Shown here: positions 55,452-63,430 of the stretch, in pieces
How the letters are laid out: each line of letters starts with the position of its first letter
How positions within the stretch are numbered: the first letter of the stretch is position 1
Assembly (NCBI GenBank): GCA_017509785.1
Contig: JAFWOT010000028.1
Span: 1-64,000 of the forward strand
Source: Clostridia bacterium
GTDB lineage: Bacteria; Bacillota; Clostridia; Christensenellales; CAG-138
Reading direction: 5' to 3'
Length of the DNA stretch: 64,000 bases
Made by a program: the position numbers and the translations under genes
The notes under the pieces: model-generated
Databases searched by the model: none
Told to the model about the DNA's origin: nothing
The model's input: the letters and a program-made list of their open reading frames with translations, nothing else

Positions 55452-55767
55452 TTGCTGCACCCCCATTTTCAGGTTTGTTTTCGATGCTGCGCAGTACCAT
55501 CTGCGCGAATCCGTTATCCGTTATACAGGCGATCATGTGCGCCGCGCGCCCTATCGCCCTGCCAGGCTCTTCCGCTTCCACGAGGGGGACCCCGGCGTTA
55601 TTGCACATATCCGACCAATGCTTCTTCGCTCTTTCGGAGGAGGACGCGTCGATCACGGCTATCTTCGCCTTCCCGCCCCTGAGGGCGGCTTCGGCGGCGA
55701 CCTCGCCCGACTTCACCTTCCCGGCCTTCATTGCGAAGCCGAGCGCGCTGCGGAGCTTCTCATTCAT
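55438..55767 (-). CDS. L7Ae/L30e-family RNA-binding protein (YlxQ-like)
   Basis: The 109-residue protein has the L7Ae fold: [48 protein letters not shown]. Homologues (YlxQ) bind kink-turn-type RNA and lie between ylxR and infB in Bacillota, as here. I prefer ATG 55767 with GAAAGG about 10 nt before it over GTG 55776. It overlaps ylxR by 8 bp and infB by 14 bp. Confidence 0.88.
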   Translation of the reverse strand: MNEKLRSALGFAMKAGKVKSGEVAAEAALRGGKAKIAVIDASSSERAKKHWSDMCNNAGVPLVEAEEPGRAIGRAAHMIACITDNGFAQMVLRSIENKPENGGAANGKE

Positions 55768-56035
55768 CCGACTCACGCCTTTCTATCTCGGCCGAGAGCC
55801 GATCCAGCACTTCGGGCGATATGGTGACCTCGAGCGCCCTGTCGAGCGCACGGCTCTTCACCGCCCTTTTGAGGCATTCCGCGTCCGGGCAGACGTACGC
55901 CCCGCGCCCGTTGGCCTTGCCCGTCAGGTCAAGCGCCGCTTCGCCGTTCTCCCGCCGGACAACGCGGACAAGCCCGCGCTTCTCCTTCATTTGGCGGCAT
56001 CCGACGCACATTCGCATTGGTATCTTTTTACTCAA
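55760..56035 (-). CDS. ylxR: YlxR (DUF448) protein, RNase P modulator family
   Basis: The 91-residue protein has the DUF448 signature RMCVGCRQMKEKRGLVRVVR and GRGAYVCPDAECLKRAVKSRALDRAL. YlxR/RnpM proteins bind RNA, and RnpM has been reported to modulate RNase P. Start TTG 56035 has AGAGG about 9 nt upstream. It is 22 bp downstream of nusA. Confidence 0.92.
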   Translation of the reverse strand: MSKKIPMRMCVGCRQMKEKRGLVRVVRRENGEAALDLTGKANGRGAYVCPDAECLKRAVKSRALDRALEVTISPEVLDRLSAEIERRESDE

Positions 56036-56057
56036 CAGGTCTTACCTCTGTAATGAA

Positions 56058-57161
56058 TTATTCCTCGTTCCCTTCCGCGGGAGCTTCCGTTTCCTCCCCG
56101 GAGGGGATATCGGCTTCCATCTCCTCATCGGCGACGGACTTGGACTTGATGTCGATCTTCCAGCCGGTGAGCTTGGCGGCGAGCCTCGCGTTCTGACCCT
56201 CCTTGCCTATGGCGAGCGAGAGCTGATTGTCGGGGACTATGACCTTGGCGGCCTTCTCGTCCTCATTTATGTAGACCATGAGCACGCGGGCGGGGCTCAG
56301 AGCCTTTGCGATATATACCGCGATGTCGGGATCCCACTCGATTATGTCGATCTTCTCGTTGTGGATCTCCTGCACGATGCGCTCGACGCGGATGCCCTTG
56401 GGCCCGACGCAGGCGCCTACGGCATCGACGTTCGGATCGAAGGAGACGACTGCGACCTTCGTCCTCTGCCCCGCTTCACGGGCGATGGACTTGATCTGCA
56501 CGGTGCCGGCCTGTATCTCGGGGACCTCGAGCTCGAAGAGCCTCTTGACGAGGCCGGGATGCGTCCTCGAAATGAGGACCTGGGGCGCCTTGTTGTTGCG
56601 CTGCGCCTTTAATACGTATGCCTTGATGCGGTCGCCGGGGTTATAGGTCTCGCCCTGGATGACCTCGTTAAAGGGGATTATGCCGTCCGTCTTGCCGAAC
56701 TCGACGTAAACGCCGTTCTTCTCCACGCGCTGGACTATGGCGGTGAGGATCTCACCCTCCTTCTCGGCGAACTCGTCGAAAATGGCGCCCTGCTCGGCCT
56801 CCCTTATGCGCTGTATGACGACCTGCTTCGCCGTCTGCGCCGCGATGCGGCCGAAATCCTTCGTGAAGGCCTCGACCTCGAGCACGTCGCCCACCTCGTA
56901 AAGATGGTTGATCTTCTTCGCCTCCTCAACGGAGATCTCGGAGCTGGGGTTCTCCACCTTCTCGACTACGGACTTCGACGCGAATATGCCGATCTTGCCG
57001 GTCTCGGGATCCATCGTCGCGCGGACGTTGGTATTTACGTTATAATTGCGCTTATAGGCGGAAACAAGCGCCGCCTCTATGGCGTCGATAAGGACCTCCG
57101 CCTTTATGTTGCGTTCCTTTTCGATCTGCTGCATTGCAAGTATGAGCTCGTTCGGGTTCAT
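56058..57161 (-). CDS. nusA: Transcription termination/antitermination factor NusA
   Basis: The 367-residue protein has the N-terminal RNA-polymerase-binding domain (LILAMQQIEKERNIKAEVLIDAIEAAL), S1 (GEILTAIVQRVEKNGVYVEFGKTDGIIP), KH1 (GACVGPKGIRVERIVQEIHNEKIDIIEW) and KH2 (LAIGKEGQNARLAAKLTGWKIDI), and a short acidic tail. There is no C-terminal acidic repeat, as in other Gram-positives. ATG 57161 follows AAGGAG by 9 nt. It is second in the operon after rimP. Confidence 0.97.
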   Translation of the reverse strand: MNPNELILAMQQIEKERNIKAEVLIDAIEAALVSAYKRNYNVNTNVRATMDPETGKIGIFASKSVVEKVENPSSEISVEEAKKINHLYEVGDVLEVEAFTKDFGRIAAQTAKQVVIQRIREAEQGAIFDEFAEKEGEILTAIVQRVEKNGVYVEFGKTDGIIPFNEVIQGETYNPGDRIKAYVLKAQRNNKAPQVLISRTHPGLVKRLFELEVPEIQAGTVQIKSIAREAGQRTKVAVVSFDPNVDAVGACVGPKGIRVERIVQEIHNEKIDIIEWDPDIAVYIAKALSPARVLMVYINEDEKAAKVIVPDNQLSLAIGKEGQNARLAAKLTGWKIDIKSKSVADEEMEADIPSGEETEAPAEGNEE

Positions 57162-57182
57162 TTACGGTATCTCCTTACAGTA

Positions 57183-57653
57183 TTAATTGAAGTCTATATG
57201 CGGCCTTATCAGCGCCGCCGCCTTTTTCGGGAGCGTGAAGCTGCCCTTTTCCGTCTCCACCGTGAAGGTCTCCCCGTCGTGGGAGAGGAGCTTCGCCGTG
57301 AAATTCTTTCCGCTGCAGAGGGTCTTATCCTTCGGGGCGGCGTAGAGCTTGACGTCGACCGCCTGACCTATGCTCCTGTCAAAATCCTTCGGGAGCTTCA
57401 GCGGCCTGTCTATTCCGACGGAGCTGACGGTGAGAAGATACGCCTGCTCGATCGGATCCGCCTCGTCGAGAATGGGATCGATCGCGCGGCTGACCCGCTC
57501 GCAGCTTTCGAGATCCACCCCTTCCGGCGAATCGATGAAAACCAAAAGCTCCCAGTTCCCGTACTCCTTGCGGTACTCGAGATCGTAAAGCTCAAAGCCG
57601 AGATCGTTCACGGTCGGTTCGATGAGCTCCTTTACCCTATCCAACAGCTTCAA
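57183..57653 (-). CDS. rimP: Ribosome maturation factor RimP
   Basis: The 156-residue protein has the two RimP parts: LIEPTVNDLGFELYDLEYRKEYGNWELLVFIDSPEGVDLESCERVSRAIDPILDE and SSVGIDRPLKLPKDFDRSIGQAVDVKLYA. It helps assemble the 30S subunit. I prefer TTG 57653, which has AGAGG 8 nt upstream, over GTG 57662, which abuts it. First gene of the operon; its promoter is at 57771-57799, leaving a leader of about 110 nt with two hairpins. Confidence 0.92.
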   Translation of the reverse strand: MKLLDRVKELIEPTVNDLGFELYDLEYRKEYGNWELLVFIDSPEGVDLESCERVSRAIDPILDEADPIEQAYLLTVSSVGIDRPLKLPKDFDRSIGQAVDVKLYAAPKDKTLCSGKNFTAKLLSHDGETFTVETEKGSFTLPKKAAALIRPHIDFN

Positions 57654-57677
57654 ACGGCGCACCTCTTTCTCAAAATT

Positions 57678-57701
57678 AAAGAGCGGGTTTTGCCCACTCT
57701 T
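57678..57701 (-). promoter_or_regulatory. Attenuator-like hairpin in the rimP leader
   Basis: On the minus strand AAGAG-T-GGG, loop CAAAA, CCC-G-CTCTT, then TAATTTT, ending about 10 nt before the ribosome site. A second hairpin (CGGGAT/ATCCCG) lies at 57735-57759 near the transcription start. Confidence 0.5.
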
Positions 57702-57770
57702 CCGAAACGAGCCTGAACTCGTTTACCTGACCATACGGGATGAACTCTCACCATCCCGTCCAACGTACAC

Positions 57771-57799
57771 ATTGTAACACAGTTTTATGCGCTTTGCAA
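57771..57799 (-). promoter_or_regulatory. Promoter of the rimP-nusA-infB operon
   Basis: On the minus strand TTGCAA, a 17-bp spacer, then TACAAT. Confidence 0.8.
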
Positions 57800-57870
57800 G
57801 GGTTTTTTTTGATTTTATCAATATTTTGCGAAAAAATCGTGAGGATGCGCCGCGTTCCCCGCTCAAAAAA

Positions 57871-57899
57871 ACAGGATATGCGGCTTTGGACGGGGAAAT
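57871..57899 (+). promoter_or_regulatory. Sigma-H-type promoter candidate of spo0A
   Basis: ACAGGATAT, a 12-bp spacer, then GGGGAAAT. This fits the published sigma-H consensus (RNAGGAWWW, 11-12 bp, RNNGAAWW) at every fixed position. It lies 156 bp before the spo0A start. Known spo0A genes carry a sigma-H promoter in addition to a vegetative one. Confidence 0.65.
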
Positions 57900-58054
57900 A
57901 CGCCTTTGTGTCACGGAACGACAAAACCGGTCTTTTTTACACGAATTCTCCTATGGAAACGCGAGACTTGCGGCATTACAATTCTTTTATGGGGCGGCGG
58001 CAATATGCCGCTTGCCGTCGACTTTACAAACTGTTTCACGGAGGTACAGGAATA

Positions 58055-58861
58055 ATGAGCGAATATCGTGTGCTGTTGGCGGACGGGAACCCGGGCTTTC
58101 GGCGGGCCGTCGCCGAGTACTTCAAAACGGACAAGGATGTCATACGCTTTGCGGAGGCTTCCGACGGGACGGAAGCGCTCGAGAGGCTCCGCGAGGAGAA
58201 ATTCGACGCGCTCATCTGCGAGCTCGTAATGCCGAAGCTCGACGGGCTCGATCTCTTGGAGGCTCTGCAGGAGGAGCCCTCCGCAAAGCCGGACGTCATA
58301 ATAATGGTGTCCTACATGAGGAGCGACGGGCTCCTCCAGAGGGCGTTCGTGAAGGGGGCTTCATACGTGATGCTGAAGCCGCTCGAGCCCGAATATCTGC
58401 ACAGGCGGATGCTCGATCTGCTTCGGGGGAACGAGGCCGAGGCGGAGCTCCGTTCCGCCGCCCCTCAGGGAAGGACCCTCGACGAGAAGATAACGGCGGT
58501 GTTTCTCTCCGTCGGCATACCCGCGCACATAAAGGGCTATCACTACCTGCGCGAGGCGATAAGGATGGTCTTCAATAAGCCCGAGCTCATAAGCCACATA
58601 ACGAAGGAGCTCTACCCGGGCATCGCGAAGAGGTTCAACACTTCCCCCTCCAAGGTGGAGCGCGCGATACGCCACGCCATCGAGGTGAGCTGGACGCGGG
58701 GCAAGATCGAGAACGTGAACAAGCTCTTCGGCTTCAACGTATACGGCAAGAACGAGAAGCCCACCAACGGCGAATTCATAGCGCTCGTCGCGGACAAGCT
58801 CATTATAGAGGATGGGCGCGGCTCCCCCGTGAGCGGGGAAACGAGAAGCATAGTCGGCTGA
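58055..58861 (+). CDS. spo0A: Sporulation master regulator Spo0A with altered phosphoacceptor
   Basis: The 268-residue protein has an N-terminal receiver domain (1-120) and a C-terminal Spo0A DNA-binding domain (SVGIPAHIKGYHYLREAI, RFNTSPSKVERAIRHAIEVSW, KPTNGEFIALVADKL), which is highly conserved. In the receiver, position 56, the phosphorylated Asp of the Bacillus protein, is Glu (GAG at 58220-58222, context LICELVMPKLDG), and position 11 of the acidic pocket is Gly (LADGN). Asp10, a Ser in place of the Thr, and the conserved Lys are kept. It therefore should not be phosphorylated in the usual way. Start ATG 58055 has GGAGG 12 nt and AGGA closer. A longer frame upstream is rejected. Confidence 0.95.
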   Translation: MSEYRVLLADGNPGFRRAVAEYFKTDKDVIRFAEASDGTEALERLREEKFDALICELVMPKLDGLDLLEALQEEPSAKPDVIIMVSYMRSDGLLQRAFVKGASYVMLKPLEPEYLHRRMLDLLRGNEAEAELRSAAPQGRTLDEKITAVFLSVGIPAHIKGYHYLREAIRMVFNKPELISHITKELYPGIAKRFNTSPSKVERAIRHAIEVSWTRGKIENVNKLFGFNVYGKNEKPTNGEFIALVADKLIIEDGRGSPVSGETRSIVG

Positions 58862-59390
58862 TGGACGGGGCCGGTTTCCCGCTCCGCTCCCTGTTTGGGA
58901 GTCGTGACGCCGAACTTTGGGAACAGCCTTGCCAAAACCCGAAAAACTATTTTCAGCGGCCGCCGGATCCGTTTTCAACAATGAACAGCGGCCGTAAATC
59001 TTTTTCTTCAGTCACGCGGCACTAACTCCGGTCGGATTTTTTCCACATGAGTTTTTAACATGGACAAGCCCATAAAACGCCTTGAAAAGTGGATAACTAT
59101 GTGGAAACTGTGGAAAACTTGCTTCACAGCGCCGCCTCGGGGCGTATATCACATTTTACAATTACATGATAACTATTTTCGGAAACCGGTTTCCCGATAC
59201 CGGATCCGGTTTGGGGAGGGGCGAAAAAACCCTCAATGCCAAAAAAAACGCGCCGCCGCGGGGAATTGAAGACTCTGCATAAAAAGGGCTTCCGATGCAG
59301 AAACTCATCACGATCGGCATGCCGGCTTTCTCATCTTGCCCGCCGCCGAAAAAAAGCTCCGTCCGGCGGAGCGTGAAAGGAGAATTCGCA
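58862..59390. other. 529-bp intergenic region after spo0A
   Basis: No gene is present. There is no obvious terminator for spo0A. It holds a cluster of four DnaA-box-like sequences (59039-59117), an AT-rich stretch, and a small hairpin (GCTCC/GGAGC) at 59356-59372 before the next gene's ribosome site. Confidence 0.6.
59039..59117. promoter_or_regulatory. Cluster of four DnaA-box-like sites
   Basis: TTTTCCACA at 59039-59047 (plus), and on the minus strand TTATCCACT at 59088-59096, GTTTCCACA at 59100-59108 and TTTTCCACA at 59109-59117. Against the consensus TTATNCACA three match 8 of 9 and one 7 of 9. Confidence 0.5.
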
Positions 59391-59609
59391 ATGGATACTG
59401 TGGCGCTCATACTTATGGTGATCGGCGCGCTCAACTGGGGGCTCGTCGGCATATTCCAATTCGATCTGGTCGCCGCCATATTCGGCGGGATGAGCGGAGT
59501 CGTCTCACGCATCATCTATACCGTGGTCGGCCTTGCCGGGATCTGGGGCATAACGATGCTCTTCCGCAGGCACAACCGCGCGGGAATAATGAGCGAGCGC
59601 GGGGAATGA
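59391..59609 (+). CDS. DUF378 small membrane protein
   Basis: The 72-residue protein has two helices joined by a short loop, with the DUF378 pattern TVALILMVIGALNWGLVGIFQFDLVAAIFG and a second helix IIYTVVGLAGIWGITMLF. The function of the family is unknown. ATG 59391 follows AAAGGAG by 9 nt; a longer frame to 59295 is rejected. It is a single-gene unit with a terminator. Confidence 0.85.
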   Translation: MDTVALILMVIGALNWGLVGIFQFDLVAAIFGGMSGVVSRIIYTVVGLAGIWGITMLFRRHNRAGIMSERGE

Positions 59610-59620
59610 CCCAAGCGCGA

Positions 59621-59656
59621 AACGACCCCGGGGCATGCCCGCCCGGGGTCGTTTTT
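59621..59656 (+). terminator. Rho-independent terminator, probably bidirectional
   Basis: AACGACCCCGGG, loop, CCCGGGGTCGTT, then TTT on the plus strand. The minus-strand reading follows pepT and also ends in GTTTC, so it can serve both convergent genes. Confidence 0.85.
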
Positions 59657-59664
59657 GAGTTTAT

Positions 59665-60882
59665 CTATTCGGCGTACTTTGCGATTATGTTGAGTATGAC
59701 GCGGGTCGCCGTATCCATGCCCTCGACGGTGATATGCTCATACGGCCCGTGGTAGGCGTAGCCTCCGGTGCCGAGGTTCGGGCAGGGCAGGCCCATGAAG
59801 CTGAGCCTCGCTCCGTCGGTGCCTCCGCGGATGGCCTCGATGCCGGGCTCGCAGCCCGCCTCCCTCACCGCGGCGCAGGCGTTCTCAATGAGATGGAAGC
59901 AGGGCTTGATCTTCTCGATCATGTTCTGATACTGATCCTTGATGCTGACCTTGACCGTGCCCTCGCCGTATTTGGCGTTGAGGAGCTTTTCGATATGCTT
60001 CAGGGTCGCCTTTCTGGCCTGCATTATCTCGGCGCTGTGGTCGCGGAGTATGTAGTACATAGAGGCGTGCTCGGTGGTGCCGGATAAATCGCAGAGGTGG
60101 AAGAACCCCTCGTAGCCCTCGGTATCGCGCGGGGTCTGCCCGGCGGGGAGCATGCCGTCTATCTCACAGGCGACGTGCAGGGCGTTTATCATTATATCCT
60201 TCGCGGAGCCGGGATGCACGTTGAAGCCGTTTATCTCGATCTGCGCGGCGGCGGCGTTGAAGTTCTCGTACTCGATTATGTTCTCCTGCCCGCCGTCGAC
60301 GGTGTAGGCGAAATCCGCGCCGAAATGCTCCACGTCGAAGCAGTCGGCTCCCCTGCCTATCTCCTCATCCGGGGTGAAGGAAACGAGTATCCTGCCGTGG
60401 GGCATGCCGCCCTTTATGAGCTCCTCCGCGGCGGTCATTATCTCGGCGACGCCGGCCTTATCGTCCGCGCCGAGGAGGCTTGTCCCGTCCGTCACTATGA
60501 GCGTGCGGCCCTTCAATGAAGGCAGATGCGGGAAATCGGCGGGCTTTAATACCCTGCCGCTCTCGCCCAATACGACCTCTCCGCCGTCGTAATCCTCAAT
60601 GATGCGGGGGGCGACGTTATCCCCGTTGAAATCGGGGGCGGTATCCATGTGCGCGATGAAGCCTATTGCGGGCTTGCCCTCATACCCCGGGGTCGCGGGG
60701 ATGGAGCCGTAGACGTAGCACTTGTCGTCGACGTGGGCGTCCGAAATGCCGATGGCCTTCATCTCCTCAACGAGGATGTTCGCAAGATCGAACTGCCTCG
60801 CCGTGGAGGGGACGGACTCGGAATCCTCATCCGAGGTGGTGAAAACCCGGACGTATTTTAAAAGTCTCTCGTATGCTTTCAT
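59665..60882 (-). CDS. pepT: Peptidase T (tripeptide aminopeptidase)
   Basis: The 405-residue M20B enzyme has the metal-site motifs GFIAHMDTAPDFNG, GTSLLGADDKAGVAEIMTAAE and SFTPDEEIGRGADCFD, plus a dimerisation domain and the C-terminal RGGTDGARLSFMGLPCPNLGTGG. It removes the N-terminal residue of tripeptides in the cytoplasm. ATG 60882 follows GAGG by 4 nt; a longer frame to 60924 is rejected. It lies downstream of gap, separated by a terminator-like hairpin. Confidence 0.96.
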   Translation of the reverse strand: MKAYERLLKYVRVFTTSDEDSESVPSTARQFDLANILVEEMKAIGISDAHVDDKCYVYGSIPATPGYEGKPAIGFIAHMDTAPDFNGDNVAPRIIEDYDGGEVVLGESGRVLKPADFPHLPSLKGRTLIVTDGTSLLGADDKAGVAEIMTAAEELIKGGMPHGRILVSFTPDEEIGRGADCFDVEHFGADFAYTVDGGQENIIEYENFNAAAAQIEINGFNVHPGSAKDIMINALHVACEIDGMLPAGQTPRDTEGYEGFFHLCDLSGTTEHASMYYILRDHSAEIMQARKATLKHIEKLLNAKYGEGTVKVSIKDQYQNMIEKIKPCFHLIENACAAVREAGCEPGIEAIRGGTDGARLSFMGLPCPNLGTGGYAYHGPYEHITVEGMDTATRVILNIIAKYAE

Positions 60883-60893
60883 ATTGCCTCTTT

Positions 60894-60923
60894 CAAAACG
60901 GGCGCCCCGTAAAGGAGCGCCCA
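60894..60923 (-). terminator. Rho-independent terminator after gap
   Basis: On the minus strand GGGCGC-T-CC, loop TTTAC, GG-G-GCGCCC, then GTTTTG. The T-run is short, so some read-through into pepT is possible. Confidence 0.75.
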
Positions 60924-60937
60924 ATTCCCGTTATTGA

Positions 60938-61981
<1,044 letters not shown>

Positions 61982-62035
61982 TTATTAGGCGCCTGCCGCC
62001 CGGGCGCGTGGAAACGCCCGTGTCACGGCATTATT

Positions 62036-62065
62036 ATTATAACACCGGCTGCCGGAATTAACAAC
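62036..62065 (-). promoter_or_regulatory. Promoter of gap
   Basis: On the minus strand TTGTTA, an 18-bp spacer, then TATAAT. A leader hairpin (CGGGCG...CGCCCG) follows before the ribosome site. Confidence 0.65.
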
Positions 62066-62076
62066 CCCAAATCAGC

Positions 62077-63348
62077 TTATTCTTCTTCGATCCGCTCTAT
62101 ATCCGCGCCGAGAGCGCGAAGCTTCTGCTCGAACCGCTCGTAGCCCCTGTCAATGAAGTGGATGTTGCGGACGATCGTCGTCCCCTCCGCCGCGAGAGCC
62201 GCGACGATGAGCGCCGCGCCCGCCCTCAGATCCGTTGCGCGGACGTTCGCGCCGTAAAGCTTTTCAACGCCCTCTATCGTGGCGGTGCGCCCGTTGACAT
62301 TGATAGAGGCGCCCATCCTGATGAGCTCGGGAACGTGGTTGAAGCGATCCTCGAATATGTTCTCGACTATGTAGCTGTTGCCCTTTGACATGGTGAGCAG
62401 AGCCATCATGGGCTGCTGCAGATCCGTCGGGAAGCCGGGATAGGGCAAAGTCTTTATATTGACTGCGCGGAGCCTGTCTCCCCCCTGCACCTGGAGGAAG
62501 AATTCGGTGCCGTCGTCGCCCTCGGTCACGTGGGCGCCGCACTCCATGAGCTTCGCGGAGATGGCCTCCAGATGGGTGGGGATTATGTTGTTGATGACGA
62601 CGTTCCCGTGCGTGGCGACGGCCGCTATCATGAAAGTGCCCGCCTCGATCTGATCGGGGATTATCGCGTAGCTGCAGCCGTGGAGCTCCTGCCTGCCGTA
62701 GATCCTTATGACGTCCGTCCCCGCGCCCTTTATGGATGCGCCCATCATGTTGAGGAAGTTCGCGACGTCCACGACGTGGGGCTCCTTGGCGGCGTTGGTG
62801 ATGACCGTCGTCCCCTCCGCCCGGCAGGCGGCGAGCATTATGTTGATCGTCGCGCCGACGCTTGCCATATCAAGGTATATCTCCGCCCCTTTGAGACGCT
62901 CGGCCTCGGCGTAGACTATGCCGCCCTTTATTTCGACCTTCGCGCCGAGAGCGCGCATCCCCTTTATGTGGAAGTCTATCGGCCTGTTGCCAATGGAGCA
63001 CCCGCCCGGCAGCGCGAGAGCCGCCCTGCCGTAGCGCCCGAGCATCGCGCCGAGCAGATAGTACGAAGCGCGAAGCTTCGAGACCATGTCGAACGTGACC
63101 TCGTAATTCCGTATCGTAGTCGGGTCGATCCTCATGCAGCCGTTTTCGTGCAGATCGACCTCCGCCCCCATGAGGCGCAGAATCTCCGTAAGGACGTGTA
63201 CGTCCTCGATTATCGGAAGATTCTCTATAACGCAGGGCTGCCCCGCGAGTATGGCGGCGGGTATTATCGCCAGAGCGGCGTTCTTCGCGCCGCTGATGGT
63301 GACCTGCCCCTCCAGGGGCCTGCCGCCGTTGATCCTGTAATATGCCAT
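62077..63348 (-). CDS. murA: UDP-N-acetylglucosamine 1-carboxyvinyltransferase
   Basis: The 423-residue enzyme has the phosphoenolpyruvate-attacking Cys117 (ALPGGCSIGNRPIDFH), the target of fosfomycin in this family, and the two-domain repeat of the EPSP synthase fold (TISGAKNAALAIIPA, GGDRLRAVNIKTLPYPGFPTDLQQPMM). It makes the first step of peptidoglycan precursor synthesis in the cytoplasm. In the leader, GGAGGT is 22 nt upstream of ATG 63348, but a hairpin (ACCCC/GGGGT) lies between them, so folding would bring it to about 8 nt. The promoter is at 63402-63430. Confidence 0.96.
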   Translation of the reverse strand: MAYYRINGGRPLEGQVTISGAKNAALAIIPAAILAGQPCVIENLPIIEDVHVLTEILRLMGAEVDLHENGCMRIDPTTIRNYEVTFDMVSKLRASYYLLGAMLGRYGRAALALPGGCSIGNRPIDFHIKGMRALGAKVEIKGGIVYAEAERLKGAEIYLDMASVGATINIMLAACRAEGTTVITNAAKEPHVVDVANFLNMMGASIKGAGTDVIRIYGRQELHGCSYAIIPDQIEAGTFMIAAVATHGNVVINNIIPTHLEAISAKLMECGAHVTEGDDGTEFFLQVQGGDRLRAVNIKTLPYPGFPTDLQQPMMALLTMSKGNSYIVENIFEDRFNHVPELIRMGASINVNGRTATIEGVEKLYGANVRATDLRAGAALIVAALAAEGTTIVRNIHFIDRGYERFEQKLRALGADIERIEEE

Positions 63349-63356
63349 ATGTCAAC

Positions 63357-63376
63357 ACCCCGAAAGGGGTACCTCC
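63357..63376 (-). promoter_or_regulatory. murA: Ribosome site set back by a hairpin before murA
   Basis: On the minus strand GGAGGT is followed directly by ACCCC, loop TTTC, GGGGT, and then 8 nt to the ATG. The stem brings the ribosome site into normal spacing only when folded. Confidence 0.6.
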
Positions 63377-63401
63377 GATCTATCTCAAGCGTATCTTTTG
63401 T

Positions 63402-63430
63402 ATTTTATCATAGGCCGGGCGAACCGTCAA
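63402..63430 (-). promoter_or_regulatory. murA: Promoter of murA
   Basis: On the minus strand TTGACG, a 17-bp spacer, then TAAAAT. The -35 overlaps the stop codon of the upstream peptidase gene. Confidence 0.75.
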
